Assembly (NCBI GenBank): GCA_003550325.1 | Contig: QKWP01001999.1 | Span: 25,968 to 89,967, forward strand | Source of the DNA: Gigaspora rosea | Taxonomy: Eukaryota; Glomeromycota; Glomeromycetes; Diversisporales; Gigasporaceae | Direction of reading: 5' to 3' | Length of the DNA: 64,000 nucleotides | Shown: positions 1-11,528 of the stretch, piece after piece | Position numbering within the stretch: the first letter of the stretch is position 1 | Layout of the letters: each line of letters opens with the position of its first letter | Translations under genes and position numbers: made by a program | Notes under the pieces: model-generated | The model's database searches: none | Told to the model about the DNA's origin: nothing | The model's input: only the letters and a program-made list of their open reading frames with translations

Positions 1-199
1 TTCCTAAATAATTATTAGTTTCAAGAATGTAGCATCGACCGGAATTTGATTCTATATGTCTATAAAATAAAAATACAGAAATAAGAAAAGTTTTATCGCT
101 AGTGCTATTTTAGATGCGTATGAAACTAAATATAATAATCAATGAGAAACTCAGGTTGAAACTATAATCAAACTAATTAAACTCGAAATTAGTTCACCT

Positions 200-887
200 A
201 GTGATCCTGGCCGAAATTAAAAAAATCAGCTAAGCCGATTTTTCGACCCAGTCGGTCGATTTTTTCTAAAATCGGCTAACCGATTTTATAAGTAAAAAAT
301 CTTCTCAAAACGTACTTATTTTGACGACTTATTAGCCAAATGCTAGATCAGAGTTTAGATACTTTTTAAATGTATTTTATTTCGTTTACAATACTTTTAA
401 CAGGCTCTTCTATTCAATAGTAAAGCATATAAGAATTTATTTTAAAAATTTTCGAAAATATTACTCTAAATCGTTCCTCTATCGGGATAAGGGTTAAAAC
501 AGTTGATTTTCTTTTAGGAAAAGCAGGATTTTTTAAATAACGGTTTTATTATGTTGAATTATAAACCGGAAAAATACAAATATGATCAATTCGCTACGAC
601 GAAAACTTGAATACTCTCACGCTAATATGAATTGAATTAATAATTCATTAAATATTATTTTTACTAAATTCGGAAAACAGGTTTTATTGGCAGCTTTAAT
701 TTAATAATTTTTTGAATTGCATAATTATATATAGAAAGATATCTTCTAATAGGGTTTTATTCACGATAGTACAAGTACCAAGATAAATTATTACAGATCA
801 AATTGCGAATTTTTTGGCTAAGCCGACTAAGCCGATAAAATTTCATCGGCTTGGTCGGTCGAAAAATTTTGATCGACCAGGATCACT
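200..887. mobile_element. 688-bp non-autonomous TIR DNA transposon (MITE)
   Basis: The ends are inverted copies of AGTGATCCTGG (200-210 and 877-887) and are flanked by ACCT on both sides (196-199, 888-891), a likely 4-bp target duplication. Both subterminal regions are dense in GCCGA/TCGGC words (about 228-290 and 818-876), as expected of transposase-binding repeats. No ORF lies inside. The superfamily is not assigned because a 4-bp duplication is not diagnostic. Confidence 0.75.
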
Positions 888-891
888 ACCT

Positions 892-1588
892 ACAACTCTA
901 GTACGTACGTACAGTACGTAAATGCATTTTATTGAAGTCGATAATTTTAAGATTATATTCTTACCAGTACAGTATCATTAATCAAATGAGTAAAATTTAT
1001 ATTAAAAGTTCTAAAAATTTTCTCTGTAACATTCGTTGAATTAACTGAGTAAGATAATGTTATACTCAGTATGCTTCGATAATGTATGATGCTTAATCAC
1101 TTTGATGGTTATTAGTTAAGATGCGTGTTTGTCAAAGTATAATACTGTAATATTACTTTGCAGAATAGATATACAATATAAGAAAAAAGCCTCAAATAGT
1201 TAACTTCCCCGATGATTAATATGTTATTGCTGTATATTCAAGCATTAAGATTTTCCTAGCACATTTAAGTACTGTACAGGAAGAATTGCCGGCCTTGCAC
1301 TTGATATTAAAAACATCTCATAGTAACTTTTTTGCTATTAAGACTATTTACCATCCATATAGTATTGTATTAGACTATAGATATCTTCTTAGGTAATAAA
1401 AGCTAATACATATTTTGAAATAGTTTATATAAATTTAAATTATTTCTTCATGAAAACAAAAATAGGTTTGCCAAAATTTTATTTTGGAATTTATGTTAAG
1501 AGCGAGCATGTCTTATATGTAATAAATGGTCAAATATTGTATGTCTTGTATGAACACACTTTTTTTTTGACTTTTAAATTCGAATTAC
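892..1588. other. Intergenic, no gene seen
   Basis: AT-rich sequence with a short GTACGTAC run near 901-920. No coding or repeat structure was recognised. Confidence 0.5.
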
Positions 1589-1783
1589 ATGATTTTTAAT
1601 AAACCAACAAAAGCATCAAAGAAGCCCAAAGTTGATAATGATTTAATTCAGAATACAAAAAATAGCTTAGAGATGCAAGTAAAGCAATTATCAATAAAGG
1701 AGCGAGAATTAGAACGTCAGGTTTGTTTAGAACATGAAAAGCTTGAAATAATAAAATTAAAAAAGGAATTAGGATGTGAATAA
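1589..1783 (+). CDS. Small lysine/glutamate-rich coiled-coil ORF, hypothetical
   Basis: A 64-residue ORF starting at an ATG. Residues about 25-62 have heptad-like spacing of Leu/Ile among Lys and Glu (for example LSIKERELERQV), so a short coiled coil is likely. The first 20 residues are basic (KASKKPK). It resembles the C-terminal tail of larger fungal DNA-binding-type proteins more than a complete protein, so it could be a last exon. No neighbour suggests a role. I do not recognise a family. Confidence 0.25.
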   Translation: MIFNKPTKASKKPKVDNDLIQNTKNSLEMQVKQLSIKERELERQVCLEHEKLEIIKLKKELGCE

Positions 1784-2094
1784 AATTTTTCATGCATATT
1801 ATTTGCTTCAATAAACAAATGTTATAAATTTGCATTTGTTTAAAATAATATATCGAACTTTTTTTTTCTTTAAATTAATTATCTTCGAATTTCGTTAATA
1901 TTACCCCATTGTTAATTTATTATATGGTTTGCATCATAATTAAATTGATTAAAATAATTTAAGAGTAATCGATAAATTTAATTATCATATGTACATGAAT
2001 TTTTGCGAAGCAATTTACTTTAGTCACTCAACACCGGTTAACTTTGAAGGATTTATATTATATTTTATCTGAACATTATATTTATTATGTGTCT

Positions 2095-2670
2095 AGAAGC
2101 TGCGCCAAAATTTTTTCCAAACTTTAAATGAAGATATCTTAGCAACCACCAAGTCAAATTCAATAAATTTTTTTTTATTTGAATTCTTTGAATTCATAGA
2201 ATTCAAATAAAAAAAATTTATTGAATTTGACTTGGTGGTTGCTAAGATATCTTCATTTAATTTTGAAAAAAATTTTGGCGCAGCTTCTGTTTTGATAGAC
2301 GTTTCGAATTTTTTTTTAAAATTTGAGTGAAGATAACTCTGTAACTATCAAGTTAAATTCTATAAATTTTTTTATTTTAATTCTATAGATTCATAGAATT
2401 CAAACAAAAAAAAGTTCATTAAATTTGGTTTAGTAGTTGCAGAGATATCTTTGCTCAAAGTTTAAAGTAAATTTTGTATAGTTTGTTTTGATAGACGCTT
2501 TGATTTTTTTCAAACTTTGAGCAAAGATATCTCAGCAACTACTAGACCAAATTCAATAAACTTTTTTTTGAATTCTATGAATCTATAGAATGTAAAAGAA
2601 TAAAGTTTACTAAATTTGATCTGGTAGTTACTAAGATATCTTTGCTCAATTTTTTAAAAAAAGTTAAATC
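2095..2670. repeat. Array of three tandem hairpin units
   Basis: Three consecutive imperfect palindromes of about 165-195 bp. The first (2095-2288) runs from AGAAGCTGCGCC to its inverse GGCGCAGCTTCT and is nearly perfect. Units are joined by a TTTTGATAGACG linker. Each arm carries a GATATCTT-like word and each centre an ATTC...GAAT core. The same design recurs at 11529-12782, so this is a dispersed family. No ORF. Confidence 0.75.
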
Positions 2671-2719
2671 TGCAGGGGGGTATGAATAATAAATGTGGGG
2701 GGTATAATAAATAGGACCC

Positions 2720-3133
2720 TTAATATATACGTATATATTATAATACACTATATAATTTGGAATAAGAATTATAATGAGATACGGTAAATATATAAGTTGA
2801 AAGCTTAGATAAATTCGTATCATTATACTTACTAAAATAATATGAATTATATTAATGGTTAATGCGAATATTAACTTGAGATCTAGAGGGATTTAGAAGA
2901 GTTTAACCAACAGGTTACTATTTTGCTTTACTAATATTTTTCCTGACAGTAAAATTTATAGTGTTCTTATAACAATATGCAATAGCTGTATAACACGTTG
3001 TTTAATCATAATGCTAGCATAACAGATAACATGTTGTTTAACCTAGGTTGTTAAATATCTGTTTTATCCCCTGGATCCTAACGTCCGTGATTTTCCCACT
3101 GATATTTTCTCTTTTGACTTTTCTTTCTTAAAA
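2720..3133. other. Intergenic, upstream of the Crypton gene
   Basis: A repeated AACA/TGTT-rich stretch at about 2970-3060 (short inverted repeats around ACATGTTGTTTAAC). No gene seen. Confidence 0.4.
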
Positions 3134-4502
3134 ATGCCAAACCGACGTCAAAAAAAGAAAGACTTTCATAACACAGTAGTTCCTATTTTTACTAGTGCAC
3201 GCACTTATACTCCCGAAAGTATTTCTGAAGAAATTACAAGCTGTGTTAAATTCTGATACCAGTACACCAAGGTCTGAAATAGAACAAAAACTGGATTTTT
3301 ACAGGAAAAAAGCTGCAGTTTACAATACGGAAAAGTCTACACAAAACTGGATGAAGTTTGAAGAATTTCGTAATCAATATAATTATGTTACACCACTTGG
3401 ATCGATCGAAGATCCTCATCTTATTGAGCAACAATTATGTGAATATGTTGCGCAAATGACTAAGAAAGATGGTAACGAATATAAGGCCACAACTATTAAG
3501 CAAGCTATCGATGGAATTAATAGATACATTAGTAAAAATGGAGCAATTCGTGGTTTTAACTTGCATGACAAGTATCAATTTCCGAATTTGCATGATATTT
3601 TAAATGGTAAAATGAAAGATTTACAAGAGAAAGGGTTGGGTGAAAAGGAAGGATCGATGGCATTAACAGCTCAACAAGTAAAAGAAATTCTAGATGATGA
3701 ATTCTTGGATCCTAAAACACCTCAAGGTTTATTGTATAGAGTTTTTTTCCGTATCGCGACTATTTTTGCATGCAGAGGTGGAGAGCATTATACACTCCAA
3801 ATCAATCAATTTCAGATTCAATCTGATGGCAGCATTTTATTTTACCGATACCGTAGTAAGAATAATCAGCGAGGAATTCAAGGAGGTGATGCACATCAAA
3901 TTCACTTACCACCTGATCCACCTGGTACTTTTGGTCCCATTAGTGATTTTATGAAATATATTTCCAAACGTCCTTCTGATGCTCCTAGCAATTTTTATTT
4001 ACATCCAAACTTGAATTGGCGAGATACTGGTAGTTGGTATTCTAAAAATTATTGTGGCATAAACAGGGTTGGAAATTTTATGAAAGATATTGGGCAAAAA
4101 ATTAAAGTTAAGCTTCCTGAAGGAATTTTAACAAACCATACTGGTAGAAAAACTGCGGCTCAAATTCTTCAAGATGCTGATGTACCAGAAGATGCAATTA
4201 TGAACTTTACAGGTCATAAAAGTGTACAAGGAGTACGTGCATATAAGAGCGTTAATGAACATCAACAAATTAATACAATAAAAACTTTGATCGGTACTAT
4301 TGAACCATCTAATATTGAGCCATTGAGAAATTCAAACAAGATAAATCAAGTTTCTTCCACTATACCTGAAATTACAGGATTACATGTTAATAGTAATACC
4401 AATACTGTCGCTCAAGATATAAATATGGTTCAAGGAGAATTTCAAAATCAACGATCTATTTTTAATAATTGCCATTTCACGAATGTTACATTTCATTTTT
4501 AA
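3134..4502 (+). CDS. Crypton-type tyrosine recombinase (DUF3504-like)
   Basis: The main frame (from 3195) reads 435 residues. The tyrosine-recombinase signature is intact: Arg194 in ACRGGEH, His315-x-x-Arg318 in HTGRKT, His341 in TGHKS and the nucleophile Tyr350 in VRAYK. This matches the Crypton-derived DUF3504 domain of ZMYM2/QRICH1-like proteins, which catalyses DNA strand exchange in transposition. The C-terminus is a low-complexity Asn/Phe tail (IFNNCHFTNVTFHF), which I associate with AMF members. The main frame has no ATG before 3351. A good start (ATG 3134, reading MPNRRQKKKDF) lies one frame over and stops at about 3254, so one indel or a missed splice near 3200-3255 probably breaks the N-terminus. 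I therefore span 3134-4502. The catalytic domain is otherwise open. Confidence 0.8.
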
Positions 4503-5198
4503 TAAGCATTATATTTTATTACAATATTGATAATAATTTTTTTTTTTATACATATTATTCATTTAAAATAATTATGTGAAAAATTTCTTAGGTAGAATTA
4601 TAATTCAAAATTAGCAATAAGAATTTGTAAAGGACTAATTCTATCAATTATTAATAGCACAATATCGAAATTATAAAAGGCAATTATAGTGTAGCATTTT
4701 ATATTGTTTAAAGAAGTACAATAAATAAAATTTGCTTTTATATAATTAAAATGTTGATTCCGTATAAGACAATTTTAAAGATAAACATTTTATTAAAAAT
4801 TCACGGGAGCTGCATAATATGATGAGGGGCCGTTGAATAATTTTTGATATTTTCACGGATAATCAGTTGCATGAAAATATCAGTGTTTAGTATCACGGAC
4901 GACCATTAGGAGACATGGGATAAATAGCTGTATATCACGATGATTACTGATGAAATTAATCTGATTAATCAATTAATTAATAATCGTCTGTTATTAGTAA
5001 TTAATTAAAACTTACCTCATCATATTCCGTGATTATACCGTACATCATAATTATCCATCAAATTCGTAATAGTCGTTATTATTACATAAATTTTTTTCGA
5101 TTCTAATTTTTTTTTTTGTCGTTGATTAATAATACTTAGCTCTTTTGTCAATAGGAAAGACAATTAGAAATTTCATAACATTCCAATATAATATATTC
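4503..5198. other. Intergenic, no gene seen
   Basis: AT-rich; TAATTAATTAA-type words at 4955-5010. No coding signal recognised. Confidence 0.45.
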
Positions 5199-6083
5199 AT
5201 GTATTTGAAAAAAATTACTCTTTTAATCACTTTAACCATTTTTATGGTTTCTTTCTTAGAAGTTGCTTCTGATTCCCATCAATCTGAAAAAAAAAATTGT
5301 CCACGAGCTTTACTTACGGCTACTCTGAATGTGATATAAAAGGCCAAATGACATTTTATCAAAATGTAAATGGTGATACATGGTTAACTGGTACCTATCA
5401 ATATGGATTTCAAGATCCAAATAATTGGAATTATGATTGGACAATTCAAAATGGTTGTGGTGAAATTCTTTTTAATCTCACCTCTTGGCTTGATATCGAG
5501 TTCGTTAAAGATAGTGGATGTTATGGTTATTCTGATAATTCGACAAAAAAAGATTATAAAAAGAGAGGTGGTTATCTTAATAAGAGATATAAATATGCTA
5601 CATTTGATGAAAAATGTGATATTGGACCATGGGGAACCAAATCGTGGGTTATTAAAGTTGATGAATTAACTTGGGATTGCGATCAAAAAAGGTATCAAAT
5701 ATAAAAAATGTGATAAAAAAGATATCTATAAAGACAATGTTACGGATCATGATGATGAAAAACTTCCAAATCGACTTAATGATCAAGGCCCAACAACTGG
5801 ATTGTATCTCATAATCGATGGTGAAAATAAATCGGGAAAGCGTGATAATAGTCAATCTGTAGTTGCAATTAATATTAACGATTATGGCGAACCTGTTTCA
5901 TCACCACCTCCATCACATACTCCTCAACAACCTCAAACACCACCTCTACATACACCTCAACCACCTCAAACACCACCTCCAACATCACCTCCATCATCAA
6001 ATCCTACTACTGTAGAGATTACAAAAGTGACTGTAACAGTTACAATGACTGCAAAAAGACCGGCCTCCACGAGAACGGAATAA
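5199..6083 (+). pseudogene. Secreted proline-rich protein, frame broken at two A-runs
   Basis: Three overlapping frames make one gene. The first (ATG 5199) encodes a signal peptide: basic MYLKK, a hydrophobic core ITLLITLTIFMVSFL, then a polar stretch. The second (about 5297-5704) carries a Cys/Trp/Gly-rich domain of about 130 residues. The third (about 5691-6083) continues that domain and ends in a tail of PPPSHTPQQP-like repeats, then Thr/Val-rich residues. The switches fall in A-runs at 5286-5295 and 5685-5690, where a one-base change would restore one frame. This suggests sequencing error or very recent decay. A product of about 295 residues is predicted, probably extracellular or in the cell wall. 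No family was recognised. The aromatic-rich beta-like domain could be a carbohydrate- or metal-binding fold, but that is a guess. Confidence 0.5.
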
Positions 6084-7497
6084 ATAATCATCTTTCCTGT
6101 CTATTTATCATGCGCATGTGATTTTAGCTAATAACAACAACATTATAACAATATGTTCGTAATAAGCTTAATATAGCCACTTGATGCAAAAAAAACTTCT
6201 TGCAAACATTTTTTAAAGTTTGAGAACATCGCTTTTTTAAAAAAAATAGTCTTATGCAAATGCTAAAATCAGTCTTCTAAATATTATTTGAAATCTTCAC
6301 CTTGTTCCCAAGCATATTTTGTATTCGCTTTATTATTCAATTAAATACATAATATATTTAAAAAATAAAGGTTTATGTGACTATAATTGACTTATTGAAT
6401 TTTATACGTGCATAACGATAAATATTGAAATAAATCAAATCGGCTTTTTGTTTTTGATTTTGTCGATAATTAGACAAATCAAGTATCATTCATATGTTGC
6501 CTATACAAAAAAGCTTCCTTGAGAATTTTTGAAATTCCTCTAACATAATCTAACAGTAAAATTTACGCAACTCTAATCTAACGATGAAAATTTTTTTAAC
6601 GAAATATTTTTAGTTTGATGATGACGCAGATATTTGGGCTAATGATACAATCGAAAGTTCATAGTTGCTCAATAGATTAGTCAATTAGTTGACTAATTGA
6701 TGAATCGGATAGTTGTTCAATCGATTAATCGACCAATTGATTTGTTGATCAATTGGGATTAAAATTTAGAAAGCTTATCAGTTTGAAAAAATTAATAAAT
6801 GTTCAGGTGTTAGCACCTATTCGTGCAATACTGTGTAGTTTAGGTATTTAGTAAAGTAGTACTGTACCGTAGTACAGATTCAGACGGGCTTACGAAAATT
6901 ATATTTGATCGTACGTGCGGCCTTAATGTAGACTTGCAAAATTCAATTTTAGATGTAACCCTTTTCATGGTTAGGGTTAGGCATTAGTATTGTCCTTTTC
7001 TCGATTTGGGGTTAGTAAGAAAAGCAACTTTGTCTGACGAATTTTTTCTTTTATAAGCCGTACGTACTATCATGATTTCTACGCGTCCATCCTAAATTGC
7101 GTTTCCGTACCGTAACTACTTTACTATATACTCGTATATTTTATAGATTGGAGTTGATGAATTTTCAAGTATTTTTTTGATCATGAACTCTATGATTAAT
7201 TGATTAGTCGAATAAAATCGATAGTTGAATAAAATAATTTATCAACTAATCGATTGAAAAAATTTTGACAATTTGTTAACACTAAATTTGGACATGACTA
7301 ATACTGTAAATATTGATATAAAATTAGGATTTTACAATCTAGCTTTCATGACTCGGACTGGCTTATGAAAACCAATTCATAAATTTTATTTAGAATTTCG
7401 ACATTAAAATTTAGACATTTCGACATTATTTAAAATTTCGACATTACTTTCAATGCTTTAGAATTTCGGCATACTTAATATAAAATGTCGAAATATT
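6084..7497. other. Intergenic, degenerate repeats only
   Basis: At 6655-6765 and 7195-7265 there are degenerate runs of ATCGATTAGTTGA-like words in both orientations; related words recur at 38440-38640. Short TTAGGG-like words occur near 6970-6985. No gene seen. Confidence 0.45.
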
Positions 7498-7719
7498 TTA
7501 CAAGTTCAAAACAATTTCGGCTAACAACGTTAGTTCTTCCCATTCTTTAAATCTTTTTTCTAATTTAATGTGATTTTTTCCTCTAAATTCATTGTCGGAA
7601 TCCTGATACTGTTCATCTTGAATTTTATCATCTTTATTGTCAGATACTTCATCTTGTTTATCTTGATTACTGCTGTTATCTTTATTTTCAGAAGGTGTTG
7701 ATTTACTGTTTCTCACCAT
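7498..7719 (-). CDS. Small highly charged ORF, hypothetical
   Basis: From an ATG at 7719 the frame encodes about 73 residues rich in Asp, Lys, Glu, Ser and Asn (for example DKQDEVSDNKDDK), ending in a short amphipathic segment (LEKRFKEWEELTLLAEIV). The longer reading upstream to 7818 lacks such character, so I prefer the internal start. It may be a fragment of a disordered protein or chance. No family or context. Confidence 0.2.
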   Translation of the reverse strand: MVRNSKSTPSENKDNSSNQDKQDEVSDNKDDKIQDEQYQDSDNEFRGKNHIKLEKRFKEWEELTLLAEIVLNL

Positions 7720-7819
7720 TATTAATAATATTTCGGTATGAAAAAGACAGCTTTCACGATCAAATCGAAATTTTATAACACAATGTGCCCAAACGCCTAG
7801 ATATACGAACGTTGACACT

Positions 7820-8342
7820 AGGGTTGTAAAATTTGCATAATTTTTATGTAATTACTAGAATTTAACAGGTAAGATTATAAATTTCGTAACACGAACCTTT
7901 TCTTCTTAAAGTGATGAAATTTGTTTTGACAAAAGTCTATTTAGAAGCTAAGTGGTAAGGATGTTAAACTTATTTAAATAAAATACGTTTAATTTATATT
8001 TCAAATCGAGCTGAAATTTTTAATTACTACCCCTGTCACTTAAAAACCATTTTTACTTTCAAATACTTTTGCATTCATGTACGTTGATCACCCTGAACTC
8101 TTAAACCATACAACCATTATTTCCTTATTATTATTTCTTTATTATTGTTATACGTATACTCTTATTTCATATTTTATTATCCCTATCATATCATTTTTCT
8201 TATCACCATATAAAAAAACTCGTTTTAAACAGTTTTTTAGGTTTTTTAATACATATTAAACAACGGTTTAAAACATTGGTGCTGAGACTAAAAATTCGGT
8301 TGAAGCTAGAACTGTCTTATATAAATCATAATTTTTGATTTA

Positions 8343-8385
<43 letters not shown>

Positions 8386-8500
8386 CTATTGTATGCTCAA
8401 TATCTTTTTAAATTCTCAAACGCACGCAATGCTAATTATGAATAAACCCAAATTTAGACCAACAACATTCTGCTAAATAAAAAATACGTATTCATTATCA
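7820..8500. other. Intergenic with a TA/T microsatellite
   Basis: A (TA)n tract followed by poly-T lies at about 8343-8385. No gene seen; a short apparent frame at 8077-8259 is a T-rich artefact. Confidence 0.45.
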
Positions 8501-8579
8501 TTATTACGTCAGAATGTATTATCGCAGTTTGCAAAAAATGATGTACTTTTGATCAAATTTGTAGATCACCGCATGCGTG

Positions 8580-9060
8580 ATTGTAAAAGATTGTAAAATT
8601 CAAGTGATTGTATGAGTGGATCTAAATTTGATGACAACGCGTGACGCGATATCGTCTGATGATAAATGGACGAATAGAATCGCCTGGACGACGAACACCA
8701 AAGAGGTCTTGTTTAGAAACTATGCAGGTGTTTCGAGAATTAATGTATAGAATGGTGATGACGGGAGGATCGGTGTTCAAACGGAGGGAATGATAGTTAA
8801 TTAGCAGGTAAAAGTTGTTACATCAATTGAATATTGTAATTAATTTATATTGTCGAATTGTATATTTAAGCGTCTGCGTTTTGCCTCAATAAAGTTCTCT
8901 CCAGACTTCGATCTATCTTATAAACCTAAGAATATAAGTTAGTAGACATTTCAAAGCCGAATACAACTTATAAACTGTTTCGTACAATCGGAATCTCGCC
9001 TTTATTTTCACATTGTTATCATTATCGCGAATACATCTTACGATCATGCATCCATCACTA
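8580..9060 (+). mobile_element. LTR-like promoter/terminator sequence (possible solo LTR)
   Basis: A less AT-rich block contains a TATA-like TATATTTAAG (about 8860), then AATAAAGTTC (about 8888) and a pyrimidine-rich stretch. This is the order found in the U3-R-U5 of fungal LTR retrotransposons. No coding region, primer-binding site or partner LTR was found, so it could be host regulatory sequence. Confidence 0.3.
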
Positions 9061-9199
9061 CTAAAACTGATTCATTTAACTATACTGCATCACGTCTCAG
9101 ATCAATCTAAGGATTGATTCATCATTTTAGACAATCGATTGGTGATAATCCTGATATTCACCACCATTGTTCAACACTTCTTTTTCACCAACTATATAA

Positions 9200-9345
9200 G
9201 GGGAACGTCTAAAGCCGTGTGCAGTCATATGATTTTGATTTTTTTGTTTAAAGTTTTATAAGGGTAAAGTTGGGGTTAGGATAAAAGCAAGGCTTATAGT
9301 AAAATTGTCTCCCCGACATTTTTTGTTAATGCCATGAGGAGGACC
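9200..9345 (+). mobile_element. Truncated copy of the CTAAAGCC MITE
   Basis: It begins GGGGAACGTCTAAAGCC and has the same internal order as the intact MITE at 43008-43291: GATTTTGATT-like sequence, a GGGTTAGG word, CTTATAGTAAAATTGTC, CCCGACATTTTTT. The right terminal repeat is missing. Confidence 0.6.
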
Positions 9346-9487
9346 GTACAATTATTTACCCACTTTTATACATACTACATATAAAAAAATTTAAATTTAC
9401 CTAAACTTTTACATACCAGATTAAACTATATAAAAAATCTTTTATTATATTATATTATATAGTTAATTGATGTGTAGCAACCAATAA

Positions 9488-9631
9488 GGGGCGTGTCATT
9501 ACTCATCTGATTATTTTTTATCATCTACTCCTCTCCCCTCTCTTAATATATATTTGATCAGGTTCCTTATATATAATTTCAACTTTTTTTACCCCTTATC
9601 CCTAAAAATGACCTGATTTTTGACACCTCCC
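9488..9631. mobile_element. 144-bp Harbinger-like MITE, copy 1
   Basis: Terminal inverted repeats (GGGGCGTGTCATT versus inverted GACACCTCCC) are flanked by TAA at 9485-9487 and 9632-9634, a 3-bp TWA duplication typical of PIF/Harbinger. The core is shared in inverse orientation with 21814-21967. Confidence 0.7.
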
Positions 9632-9636
9632 TAACA

Positions 9637-9800
9637 GTTTATTTTGCAAGTGAAAGATCTGAAGGATTACAGGGTAATTGTGAATTTAATGTTCTACATA
9701 ACTTGGACCACAAAGGGGCTCAGGTTGTGAGTGCATTAAATTCAAAGCCAGATGCGCTGTTATTGGATATAAAATATTTAGTAATGGATTTCTTTTCTTT
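9637..9800 (+). pseudogene. Possible coding remnant, unidentified
   Basis: One frame stays open for about 55 codons with balanced amino-acid use (VYFASERSEGLQGN, then HNLDHKGAQVVSAL), unlike its AT-rich surroundings. It could be an exon or gene fragment cut by the adjacent MITE at 9488-9631. A GTAATG at its 3' side could act as a donor. No family recognised. Confidence 0.2.
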
Positions 9801-11029
9801 TTCTTTATAATAAATAAATTGCTTAGCATAGTTGAGTCTATTTGGTGCATAAATAGTAATTATGACCTACATTTATCATTAAAAAGAAAACAGAATAATG
9901 TAAATAATATATTCTATTACAGAAAATTTTAATTTTAAGATTTACTTATATGTATAATATTTCTGGTTTTGTGAGACTGCATTATGCAACTACCCTAATT
10001 TATATTATTTTCATTGTTTGGTTCAATTTTTAATAATTAAATATTACTATTTGTTATAACTTAAATGTTATATATACTAAAGTTAACCTGCTTATACAGT
10101 GTGAAAACCAATTAACTAATGCTATGTATATCAAATTTAAATAATATAATAGTAATATTTAGCGCAGTTAAAATTAATATTTTTAAAAGAATATTCTATT
10201 TTAGTTTATACATTCATTGTATTAATATGTATGTTTTGCTTATTCTTAATAAAATCATTTAATAAAGTTCAATATAAGGTAATAGATATATCCAATTAAT
10301 AATAATATATATACACAATGCTTTTATAATAGTATGATAATTTACCTCAATTATATTATTATCTTAAAAATTGTAAAAATTTACTTATAAAAAATCTGAC
10401 CACTATGTTTTATTTATATTATTTTACCCCATATTTTTCTAAAAAAACTCATTTTTTATATACTATCTTTTAAACTTTTTTTAAAAATTTACCTCATTTT
10501 ATATATACCATATCAAATATAATTGTTTGGGTCCTTTCTAGAGATGGGTGACTGCATGCATGCATGCAATTAATTCTGGCTAGCATTAAGAAATTAAATT
10601 ATAACTTTGGTCAAAACATGCATATATGCATGCAAAAAATGCATATACATGTGCATGCAAAAATGAAAATTTTGTATTTTGCTCATCTTTAGTCCTTTCT
10701 AAGATAGGCTAAGGTGCTTATTTCAATTTTATTTGCTTTTGATCATGTGATATTACATGATCCTATGTTTTTCTAGCAAATATGAATTCAACTTCACATA
10801 TTTTCTTTACCTCAAACCATTTGTTATATCTAACTAATTAACTAACTATTACTATTCTTTTCTGATAGTCTATATTCTTGAACTATATTATTTACTATTC
10901 TGAATTAGACTGGCACTTTCTTCATTAATAGCTCTTCTATATAATCTAATTAGTAATAAAAGTATAATATATATAATCAGTATTGTTAGTTATTAAGCCA
11001 GTACGCTAGACAGTATGACCTGTCAGAAC
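9801..11029. other. Intergenic, ATGCAT-rich patch
   Basis: At 10550-10665 the sequence is rich in GCATGCATGC and ATGCATAT palindromes. Otherwise AT-rich with no gene seen. Confidence 0.4.
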
Positions 11030-11253
11030 AATAATTGTGACAGATCATAATGAAATCCAGATTAAAATGAAATAATAGTATAAAATCTCAAAAACTAAAT
11101 TTTTTGGGGGTACATTTTTTAGGGTTAGGGGTTTAGGGTTAGTGTTAGTTTTAAAAAAAATTATAATAAACAAGTATTAATAGGTTTTAGAAGGCTAGCA
11201 GGTTAAGTATAGAATGTAGATTTCATTTTAAATTATGATCTGTGACAATAATT
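11030..11253. mobile_element. 224-bp MITE with 22-bp TIRs
   Basis: The ends (11030-11051 and 11232-11253) are inverted repeats matching at 20 of 22 positions and contain ACAGATCATAAT. The interior holds a TTAGGG-like patch (TTTAGGGTTAGG) at about 11118-11150. No ORF; target duplication not established. Confidence 0.55.
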
Positions 11254-11528
11254 ACTGGTTAAAGATTCTTATTAGGACTATAGCCTAGTTGCGGAATATA
11301 TAAGCAAAAAAAAAAACAAAAAAAATAAAGGTTGCAAAATTGCTAAAATAATGCTAGTATATGTTTTTGTAGTTATGCATTATACCAAAAATAAAAAACA
11401 AAAAAAAACTTGTTATTGTGATATATAGATGATAGTATATATATGGTAACAAAATTATTTTGGGTTTTGAAACTCAAAATTAAAATTTTTTTCTAAAATT
11501 GTTTTTGACCTATTTTATTTAAAACCAA

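Noticed and set aside
11118-11150. TTAGGG-like telomeric words
   Set aside because: Only two or three imperfect units inside a MITE; not a telomere or interstitial telomere array.
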